13,680 bases of DNA from Acidimicrobiaceae bacterium. GTDB taxonomy: Bacteria; Actinomycetota; Acidimicrobiia; Acidimicrobiales; Acidimicrobiaceae. The stretch covers positions 1-13,680 of the forward strand of contig JABEUP010000071.1 of NCBI GenBank assembly GCA_013044365.1, written 5' to 3'. Shown here one piece after another: positions 1 to 6,900 of the stretch (the first letter of the stretch is position 1; the number at the start of each line of letters is the position of its first letter). The position numbers and the translations under genes are program-made. The notes under the pieces are model-generated. The model ran no database searches. It was not told where the DNA came from and worked only from the letters and a program-made list of their open reading frames with translations.

Positions 1-496
1 GCTGATAGCAGGCTTACGGTTGCCTCGACGGTGTGTCATTTTGCTTTGCTCTTTCTAAAATCAAACCCGGCGCCAAGGTACCCGGAGAGCAAACGGGAAC
101 GCGGGGACCTGGGCAAATCGGTGCCTGTAACTAATCGTATCTCTAATAGCCGATGCGTGGCTCGACTACGACCCACTTCGGATGCATGGCGCAACCCATG
201 TTGGACCATAAGAAAAATACACTCCAAACGCAACAGGTACAGTTCGCATTCTCCTGGCAGCCAATAATGAGATATCCTGAAGTTACCGGGGAATCATCTA
301 TCGCTCACTGGATTCGTATTTGACCGTTTCCCACATTGGCCGGCCCAAAAAATACCCAATGGATTGCAGCCTCGCCAAGAGGAGCACTGGCGGGGATGGC
401 CATCTTCATTTGGTATCGCACAATGCCATAAGGTGCTATCGAACGAACTGAGCTGCAACTATAATCCCTATAAAACTACTCTCCACCTGGTTAATT
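1..496. other. Non-coding or decayed stretch, no supportable gene
   Basis: I see no convincing gene here. The short open frames on either strand (for example 31-267 plus and 36-233 minus) have arginine- and serine-rich, low-complexity translations with no family motif. A minus-strand open frame of about 56 codons ending near position 306 looks somewhat more protein-like but has no start codon and no family that I recognise. The stretch may be decayed mobile DNA, because a recombinase remnant follows directly. That link is inference. Confidence 0.5.
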
Positions 497-533
497 AACC
501 GTATTTACCCCCGGTTCGATGGTAAATACGGTT
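497..533. repeat. Perfect 13-bp inverted repeat with 11-nt spacer
   Basis: The left arm AACCGTATTTACC (497-509) is the exact reverse complement of the right arm GGTAAATACGGTT (521-533), with an 11-nt spacer. It lies 18 bp beyond the stop codon of the minus-strand recombinase remnant. Neither strand has a T run after the stem, so an intrinsic terminator is unlikely. A binding or recombination site belonging to the lost mobile element, or a transposon end, is possible; the sequence alone does not decide. Confidence 0.7.
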
Positions 534-551
534 CACAATCCAGAGCCTGGC

Positions 552-755
552 TCAGACTCTCTGATCTAAGAGCCCGGCCTTGAGGTATCTGTACAATGTG
601 TCGCGACTGATGCCGGACTCTCTGGCCAGCATCGCCTTTGGTTCACCATCCTCTGCTTTTGGCGGGGCCAGCATACCTACGAAACCCAAAGTTGTCACGC
701 CCCGCCAGACAAGCTGCGGCAGCACTCCCGCTTTGCTGATCCCCCCACGGACGAA
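552..755 (-). pseudogene. Serine recombinase (resolvase) C-terminal HTH remnant
   Basis: This minus-strand open frame ends at a TGA (552-554) and is closed upstream by an in-frame TAA at 756-758. Its last 35 or so residues include EPKAMLARESGISRDTLYRY, a close match to the C-terminal helix-turn-helix of Tn3-type resolvases and invertases (HTH_7 family). In intact proteins this follows a catalytic domain of about 140 residues with a nucleophilic serine. No such domain is present here, and the upstream 30 or so residues of the frame do not resemble one. An internal ATG (672-674) would give a 40-residue peptide containing only the HTH. The simplest reading is the degraded 3' end of a recombinase gene from a mobile element. 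A free-standing HTH peptide is less likely. Confidence 0.6.
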
Positions 756-812
756 TTAGGGGGCTTGGGGGCTAGGTTCGGTCAATTAGATAGCCGCACG
801 AGAACTTTATCA

Positions 813-832
813 AAGGATAGGTCTCTATCCTT
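813..832. promoter_or_regulatory. Operator-like palindrome upstream of the NTase gene
   Basis: The arms AAGGATAG (813-820) and CTATCCTT (825-832) form a perfect 8-bp inverted repeat around a 4-nt spacer. It lies where the -35 region of the putative promoter at 846-851 should be. The downstream gene encodes an N-terminal winged-helix-like domain, so autorepression through this site is a reasonable guess. A second, smaller palindrome, AGTAT-GCT-ATACT (839-851), covers the -10 box itself. Confidence 0.45.
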
Positions 833-845
833 AAAGATAGTATGC

Positions 846-851
846 TATACT
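846..851 (+). promoter_or_regulatory. -10 box of a probably leaderless promoter
   Basis: TATACT is a near-consensus -10 hexamer and ends 7 nt before the A of the ATG at 859. Transcription would therefore start at or next to the start codon. No Shine-Dalgarno sequence is visible before that ATG, which fits a leaderless mRNA; these are common in Actinomycetota. No clear -35 hexamer is seen at the expected distance, where the 8-bp palindrome lies instead. Confidence 0.45.
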
Positions 852-858
852 TTAGTAT

Positions 859-1560
859 ATGGACCTGTCCGAACCTACGCGAGTTATTACACCGACGCTC
901 GATGGAATGATATTGGCGATTCTAGGCCAGGCGGGCAGACCTCTCACTGTCGGCGAGGTGGCATCCCAGGCTGCCCGCGGGTCTGAGATTGGAATCCGCA
1001 AGAGCCTCGCGCGGCTTGTGACGCAAGGCATCGTTCGGGCAACGGTCATGGGGCGCAACCGTGTTCACGAACTCAATCGAGATCATGTCGCTGCGCCGAT
1101 TGCCGTCCTGCTCGCCGGACTGCGTAACGAACTGTGGCGCAAATTTCGAGAGGAGTTCGGAAGCTGGGACCCAAAGCCGCTGTTGGCCACGGTGTTTGGC
1201 TCGGCCGCAAGACACGACGGTGGGACCGATAGTGATATAGACTTATTGTTAGTACATCCCGCCTTCCCTGGAGAAAAGCCCCAAGTAAGTTCCAAGCAGA
1301 GCGTATTGGACACTGCGTTGGGGGTGATATCTGTTCTCGCTGACGGTCCAGCCACTCCGCCTAATCCATCCAGCTGGCACAGGCAGGTTGATATTCTAAG
1401 GGGCCGCGTGCAGACTTGGACGGGCAACCGGCTCCAAGTCGTTGACCTCTCGTACTTTGAATGGCTCTCGCCCGCGCCTTCGACTAAAGGCCTGCTCGAC
1501 GAGGTTGGCAAGGCAAAAGTCGAGTTGTTCAGTCAGTTCCCCTTACTGGGTTTCCGGTGA
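859..1560 (+). CDS. wHTH-fused MNT-type nucleotidyltransferase
   Basis: This 233-residue protein appears to have two domains. Residues about 12-75 look like a winged helix-turn-helix (transcriptional-regulator style, with a basic stretch before residue 70). Residues about 105-200 are a minimal nucleotidyltransferase of the pol-beta superfamily. The hallmark GSAARHDGGTDSDID spans residues 114-128 and has exactly the GS-x10-D-x-D spacing of MntA-like enzymes; D126 and D128 should bind metal. A third acidic residue in a beta-strand context is present at D196. MntA antitoxins transfer AMP to a partner HEPN toxin, and the next gene, 4 nt downstream, is HEPN-like, so a paired module is likely. The fused wHTH makes it larger than free-standing MNT antitoxins and suggests control of its own promoter. 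The ATG at 859 is chosen because the -10 box lies just upstream. Substrate and direction of action are inferred. Confidence 0.75.
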   Translation: MDLSEPTRVITPTLDGMILAILGQAGRPLTVGEVASQAARGSEIGIRKSLARLVTQGIVRATVMGRNRVHELNRDHVAAPIAVLLAGLRNELWRKFREEFGSWDPKPLLATVFGSAARHDGGTDSDIDLLLVHPAFPGEKPQVSSKQSVLDTALGVISVLADGPATPPNPSSWHRQVDILRGRVQTWTGNRLQVVDLSYFEWLSPAPSTKGLLDEVGKAKVELFSQFPLLGFR

Positions 1561-1564
1561 AGCG

Positions 1565-1972
1565 ATGAGTCCACGCACAAGTCGATGCGGAATTGTTGAG
1601 TCCCGAAACCGGTTGGCAGTCGCTGCCGCATACCTTGAGGTCGCAGAGCTTGTGCTTGTTGAGTCCGACAAAGAGGAGTTCTCAAGCGTGGCTGCCGGAC
1701 TTGCAGTGTTAGCGGGCATCGCCGCATCTGACGCAATCTGTTGCGTACGTCTGAAACAACGCCATCGGGGTGATAACCGTCGCGAGGCTGCCGATCTACT
1801 GGCAGGTGCAACGCCTGAAGGAAAAAACCTGGCCGCAACACTGCTCCGGCTCCTCGATATCAAGGACGCAGCGCATTACGGAGTCGTAACGGTCGCGCCC
1901 GGCAAAGCTGCCGATGCGATCAGATGGGCAGCACGGCTCATAGGCACTGCTCGGACTGAGGTGGAGCGCTAA
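1565..1972 (+). CDS. HEPN-like partner of the nucleotidyltransferase
   Basis: This 135-residue, mostly alpha-helical protein starts 4 nt after the nucleotidyltransferase stop codon, so the two are very probably co-transcribed and translationally coupled. Its pattern resembles HEPN proteins often encoded next to MNT genes: an N-terminal helix (residues about 11-35), a hydrophobic helix with LAGIAASDAICC (49-60), then a charged turn and REAADLL. Many HEPN toxins are RNases with an R-x(4-6)-H motif. Here R62-LKQR-H67 formally fits R-x4-H. However, when the REAADLL helix is lined up with typical relatives from memory, the position that usually holds the catalytic His is R72. The H-x-Y tyrosine that MntA modifies in HepT is also absent, since G69 occupies that place. 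It may be a divergent toxin, a catalytically dead partner or a substrate-binding subunit. The HEPN fold assignment rests on pattern and context. Confidence 0.6.
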   Translation: MSPRTSRCGIVESRNRLAVAAAYLEVAELVLVESDKEEFSSVAAGLAVLAGIAASDAICCVRLKQRHRGDNRREAADLLAGATPEGKNLAATLLRLLDIKDAAHYGVVTVAPGKAADAIRWAARLIGTARTEVER

Positions 1973-2290
1973 GGATCACCAAAAATCCGGGTGATGTCGT
2001 GGCCAGAACGTATTATCGCCACTCCTGTGTAGCCGCCAGGGATTCGAAAGTACTTGGCAAGTGAAGTCTCAGATGCAGATGAGTTTAACACCGTCTTGGA
2101 TTTGGCGATCATAACCATGGCCGCTCTGATTCTGTAGCAGCCGTAAAGAGATCTCAAGGTTGCCGACCAGAGCGCTTCCTATGATGAATGCCTGATCGAC
2201 ACGAGTATATGTGATTGGCACAAACATAATAATTAGTCTTGACCTGTACGTATACCCCAAGTTTCTTGCCCAGGAATGACGCATCGTCAT
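1969..2290 (-). pseudogene. Possible frameshifted gene remnant, unrecognised
   Basis: Two overlapping minus-strand frames are each protein-like over half of their length. The upstream frame (2290 down to about 2115) contains DQAFIIGSALVGNLEISLRL. The downstream frame (about 2130 down to 1969) contains AKYFRIPGGYTGVAIIRSGH. A single frameshift near 2115-2130 would join them into a product of about 105 residues. Its stop codon overlaps the stop of the HEPN-like gene tail to tail. I do not recognise the family, and no Shine-Dalgarno is obvious. It could equally be chance open frames in intergenic DNA. Apart from this and the hairpin at 2275, I see nothing else between 1973 and 2359. Confidence 0.25.
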
Positions 2291-2296
2291 TTTTTG
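2275..2296 (+). terminator. Rho-independent terminator-like hairpin, plus strand
   Basis: AATGACG (2275-2281) pairs with CGTCATT (2285-2291) around a 3-nt CAT loop and leads into a run of T residues (2290-2295). This would stop plus-strand transcription coming from the NTase/HEPN module before it reaches the oppositely oriented tRNA gene. The stem is short, with only three G-C pairs, so efficiency is uncertain. Confidence 0.45.
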
Positions 2297-2359
2297 TCGA
2301 CATCAGATGCAATCGAAAATACTCAAGAATTATTCATCATGAGCCAACCACTTATGTAG

Positions 2360-2433
2360 CGCGCTCGGAGGGATTCGAACCCCCGGCCTTCTGATCCGTA
2401 GTCAGATGCTCTAATCCGCTGAGCTACGAGCGC
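2360..2433 (-). tRNA. tRNA-Arg (anticodon ACG)
   Basis: The minus strand folds into a complete cloverleaf of 74 nt. The acceptor stem is GCGCTCG with CGAGCGC, all Watson-Crick. The D arm has GCTC/GAGC. The anticodon stem TCTGA/TCAGA carries the loop CTACGGA, giving anticodon ACG. The T arm is GGGGG-TTCGAAT-CCCTC with one G-U pair. The discriminator is G73, as is common for arginine tRNAs, and CCA is not encoded. A34 is normally converted to inosine to read CGU, CGC and CGA. The gene lies 43 nt downstream of the gltD stop on the same strand, so read-through from the glt operon is possible. Its 3' end faces the accessory region at lower coordinates. Confidence 0.95.
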
Positions 2434-2476
2434 TTGGGCAGACAATCCAATTTAGCGGTACTTATTTGTAGTCGTG

Positions 2477-3949
2477 CTAAAAAACGGCTATGGGCCTGTC
2501 GTTGATTGTAAGAGGAGATGGCAGATCTGAACTACCCATCAGGTAACAGTCGACTGCATTGGCAACCGAACGTCCTTCAGCAATAGCCCACACGATCAGA
2601 CTCTGACCCCGCCTGGCATCTCCAGCAGCGAATACTTTAGGGTTACTGGTGACCCAATTGGCATCGGTTGCGATATTTCCCCTGGCGTCAGTTTCAATGT
2701 TTAGCTGGGAAAGGATTCCGTCTCTTTCTGGCCCCACAAATCCCATCGCCAAAAAGACCATGTCACACTCGATTTCGAAGTCGCTGCCTTCAACTTTTTT
2801 GAACGTCGGCCTGCCATCTTCAACTACTGTCTCAACTTTATGGACCAGGATTGCTCTTAATGTACCGTCTGCATTCCCTACGAATCTTTCGGTATTGATA
2901 GAGAACTCCCTTATTCCACCTTCTTCATGTGCCGATGAAACTCGGTAAATCAGTGGCCATGTGGGCCAGGGGGTGGTTGGATCCCGGCTTTCTGGTGGTT
3001 TGGGCAAGATTTCCAGTTGCGTTACTGTTTCGGCACCCTGCCTATGTGCGGTACCAAGGCAGTCTGCGCCGGTGTCTCCGCCGCCAATGATCACTACCTT
3101 TTTACCCTCAGCAGAGATCGAGGGGGTTGCAAAGTCTCCTTCCTGGACTCGGTTTGAAATCGGCAGATACTCAAGTGCCTGGTAAATACCTTTGAGTTCC
3201 CGGCCTGGTGCAGGTAGATCCCTTGCCATGGTCGATCCAACCGTTAAAACGACGGCATCATGAGCATCAAGAACCTTTTGGCTATCGATGTTCTTGCCAA
3301 TCTCAGCTCCCGTGATGAAAACAGTTCCTTCTGCCCGCATCTGGTCGAGGCGCCGTTCAAGTACAGCTTTCTCCATTTTGAATTCAGGAATTCCGTATCT
3401 CAATAGTCCGCCGATGCGGTCAGCTCTTTCATATACCGTCACCTCGTGGCCGGCCCGGCTCAGCTGTTGAGCAGCGGCGAGACCGGCAGGACCTGAGCCT
3501 GCCACAGCGACTTTTTTGCCGGTTTTGATTCGCGGATGCACGGCGGTGATCCAGCCCTCGTCAAAAGCCTTGTCTGCGAGATATTGTTCTACAGTTTTTA
3601 TCGCGACAGGGTCAGCGGTGATACCGAGCACACAAGCAGTTTCACAAGGCGCTGGGCAGAGCCTGCCGGTAAATTCCGGGAAATTGTTTGTCGCGTGCAG
3701 CCTGTCAATTGCTTCGCGCCAGTTTGAGCGGTAAGCGAAGTCGTTCCATTCTGGTATCAGATTGCCCAGTGGGCAACCGCGGTGACAGAAGGGGATACCA
3801 CAGTCCATACAACGTGCAGCCTGGGTAACCAGAGACTCCTCCGGGAACGGATTGTAAACCTCTTTCCAGTCGTGAATACGCAGCTCTGCTGGTCTCCGCG
3901 TTGGAGTGGTACGCGAGTATTTGAGAAATCCCTTGGGATCAGCCATCAT
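2477..3949 (-). CDS. gltD: Glutamate synthase small (beta) subunit
   Basis: This 490-residue flavoprotein takes electrons from NADPH and passes them through FAD and Fe-S clusters to the large subunit, for reductive synthesis of glutamate from glutamine and 2-oxoglutarate in the cytoplasm. The N-terminal ferredoxin-like domain has the cluster cysteines C47, C50, C55 and C59 (CMDCGIPFCHRGCP), plus C98, C102 and C106 (CPAPCETAC). A Rossmann motif GSGPAG (151-156) binds FAD, and the second nucleotide motif GGGDTGAD (289-296) binds NADPH. The C-terminal GDARRGQSLIVWAIAEGR is the usual FAD-closing segment. Length is typical. Two ATG codons stand in tandem at 3949 and 3946; the sequence AAGGA lies a few bases upstream. 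The gene follows gltB by 23 nt and is surely in the same operon. Codon use is like that of gltB. Confidence 0.96.
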   Translation of the reverse strand: MMADPKGFLKYSRTTPTRRPAELRIHDWKEVYNPFPEESLVTQAARCMDCGIPFCHRGCPLGNLIPEWNDFAYRSNWREAIDRLHATNNFPEFTGRLCPAPCETACVLGITADPVAIKTVEQYLADKAFDEGWITAVHPRIKTGKKVAVAGSGPAGLAAAQQLSRAGHEVTVYERADRIGGLLRYGIPEFKMEKAVLERRLDQMRAEGTVFITGAEIGKNIDSQKVLDAHDAVVLTVGSTMARDLPAPGRELKGIYQALEYLPISNRVQEGDFATPSISAEGKKVVIIGGGDTGADCLGTAHRQGAETVTQLEILPKPPESRDPTTPWPTWPLIYRVSSAHEEGGIREFSINTERFVGNADGTLRAILVHKVETVVEDGRPTFKKVEGSDFEIECDMVFLAMGFVGPERDGILSQLNIETDARGNIATDANWVTSNPKVFAAGDARRGQSLIVWAIAEGRSVANAVDCYLMGSSDLPSPLTINDRPIAVF

Positions 3950-3972
3950 TTATCCTTGAGCCTTATCTTTTT

Positions 3973-6900
3973 CTAAACCGTCTTGTCGGGAGTAAACACA
4001 ACGGTTTCCGTGCTTCCCTGTGCCTTGGCGGCTTCTTTAGCCATTAGTACCCGCTTGTAATCACGCGGGAATACCTTAACGAACCTGTTGACCTCGGTAT
4101 TGAAGTTAGCCAGGATCTTTTCGGCAACTGTTGAACCTGTGAACGAGACGTGTTCCGCCAATGTGTTTAGCATCCATTCGCGATCATCAAGTTCCAATGG
4201 GTCCAGGTCGACCATCTCTGGGTTGACAAGTTTTTTGAAGGTGTTGTGGGGATCGTAAACATACGCTTCGCCGCCAGACATTCCGGCACCGAAGTTACGC
4301 CCGGTTGGGCCCAGAACTACTACGCGCCCGCCAGTCATGTACTCGCATCCGTGGTCTCCGATTCCTTCGACCACCGAGATGGCACCTGAGTTTCGTACTG
4401 CGAACCGTTCTCCAACGACACCCCGGATGAAAGCTGATCCCGATGTCGCACCGTACAGGATCACGTTTCCGGCGATGATGTTCTGCTCGGGGACAAATGG
4501 AGAGGCTGGATCCGGCCTGACGATGATCTTGCCGCCGGATAAACCCTTGCCAAGGTAGTCGTTGGAGTCGCCAATAAGTTCCAAAGTGATACCATTTGGT
4601 ACGAATGCGCCGAAACTCTGGCCTGCCGAACCAGTAAATGTGAGCCAGATAGTATTCTCTGCCAGGCCTGCTCCTCCATGAAGTCGAGTCAGCTCTGAAC
4701 CCAGCATGGTGCCCACAGTCCGGTTGACGTTCTTTATTGGGAATGAGGCCCTCACTAGGGCATTATCGTATAGGGCGGGGCGGCAGGCGTCGATTAGATC
4801 GTTGTCCAATGCCTTGTCCAAGCCATGATTTTGTTTGGTGGTGGCTGTCAGGGACTGGTTTGCCTCCAACTCCGGCATTTCAAATAAGGGGGAGAGGTCT
4901 AATCCGGAAGCCTTCCAGTGTTCAACGGCTGATTTGGATTCGATCAGTTCGGAATGGCCGATAGCGTCGTTGAGCGTTCTGAAGCCAAGTTGCGATAGAT
5001 ACTGGCGCACCTCTTCGGCGATGTACTCGAAGAAGGTGACAACGAATTCCGGCTTGCCGGTGAAGCGTTTTCTCAGGTCCGGATTTTGGGTGGCAATACC
5101 GGCCGGGCAGGTATCTAGATGGCAAACCCGCATCATGATGCAGCCGGAAACCACCAGTGGCGCGGTGGCAAAACCGAACTCCTCGGCACCTAAAAGAGCT
5201 GCGATTATTACGTCGCGGCCGGTCTTGAGCTGCCCGTCGACCTGGACTACGATGCGGTCCCGGAGTTTGTTGGCCAGAAGAGTCTGCTGGGTTTCGGCAA
5301 GTCCGATTTCCCAAGGTATTCCGGCATGCTTCAGGGACGTCAAAGGAGACGCCCCAGTTCCTCCGTCATATCCGGAAATAAGTACGACATCGGAATGTGC
5401 CTTGGCCACCCCGGCAGCAACGGTTCCCACGCCCACTTCAGCGACCAGTTTTACATGTATCCTGGCTGCCGGATTTGAGCACTTGAGGTCGTAAATGAGC
5501 TGTGCCAGATCCTCGATCGAATAGATGTCGTGATGTGGAGGCGGCGAAATAAGGCCCACGCCAGGAGTGGAGTACCTGGTCTTTGCTATCCAGGGATACA
5601 CTTTGTCGCCCGGGAGTTGACCGCCCTCGCCAGGCTTGGCTCCTTGAGCCATCTTGATTTGGATGTCCTGGGCACTAACCAGATATTCGCTTGTGACTCC
5701 GAATCTTCCCGAAGCTACCTGCTTGATAGCACTTTTTCTCGAGTCCCCGTTAGGATCGGGAGTGTAACGCTCAGGATCTTCTCCGCCTTCACCGGTATTG
5801 GATTTGGCACCCAGACGGTTCATTGCTATAGCCAGGGTTTCATGGGCCTCGGCAGAAATAGAACCGTACGACATCGCTCCGGTGGCAAAACGCTTGACTA
5901 TTTCAGAGACGGGTTCGACATCTTCGATGGGAACCGGGGGACGTTCGCCGGTCTTGAGCTCGAAAAGGCCCCTGATTGTTGCCAGTCTCTTCGACTGGTC
6001 ATTGACCAATTTGCTATAGTCCTTGAAGACGTCGTAGCGCTTCTCCCTCGTCGAGTGCTGGAGCTTGAACACGGTCTCCGGGTTGAAGAGGTGATACTCT
6101 CCCTCCCGTCTCCACTGATACTCTCCCCCTACCTCCAGGGATCGATGTGCCAGTTCCTCGGGACGATCGGTGAATGCGACGTGATGCCGCGCCGCAGCCT
6201 CTTTGGCCAAGGTGTCAATACCAATTCCACCGATCCGGCTGGTAGTGCCGGTGAAGTATTCGTCGACGAGATCCCTTGCAAGTCCAATGGCCTCGAAAAC
6301 CTGGGCACCGGTGTATGAGGCCACAGTGGAAATCCCCATTTTCGACATGACCTTTAGGACCCCTTTGCCGGCGGCTTTGATATAGTTCTTGATCGCCTTT
6401 TTGGGCGGAACATCGGTCAGCAGCCCTTCCCTAATCAGGTCTAGAACTGATTCGAAGGCCAAATACGGGTTGATCGCCGAAGCGCCGAAGCTCATTAGAA
6501 GTGCCATGTGGTGGACTTCTCTCGCCTCGCCAGTTTCGACCACCAAAGCAACCTTGGTTCGCGCCCCGGTGCGTATCAGATGATGATGTACCCCTGAAAG
6601 CAGCAGCAATGATGGTATCGGGGCAAGTTCAGCGCTGATGTGGCGGTCAGAAAGGATGATGATGTTGGCACCGTCCTCGATTGCCTGGCTGACCGTCTTG
6701 CGAATTTCGGCTATAGCAGTCTTCAGCCCTTCGCCGCCCTTTGAAACTTCATATAAACCGTCAACTACGAATGATCTGAAACCAGGATTTTCGCCGTTCT
6801 CGTTAATATAGATGAGCTTTGCCAGTTGGTCGTTGTCAATAATTGGGAACGGTATTTGAATCTGGTGTATTGAAGTGGGAGTTGGATCCAAGATATTTCC

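Noticed and set aside
31..267. 78-codon plus-strand frame and its opposite-strand partner at 36-233
   Set aside because: No ribosome binding site, no motif and an unusual composition; they look like chance frames.
306..474. Minus-strand frame with residues such as PLGEAAIHWVFFGPANVG
   Set aside because: It looks somewhat protein-like but has a stop just upstream, no start codon and no family that I recognise, so it is not called.
1083..1511. 142-codon minus-strand frame inside the nucleotidyltransferase gene
   Set aside because: It is antisense to a gene with clear GS-x10-D-x-D motif coding and is a shadow frame.
5530..6318. 262-codon open frame on the plus strand inside gltB
   Set aside because: It lies wholly antisense to a highly conserved part of gltB, has no family motif, and is explained by codon bias of the opposite strand.
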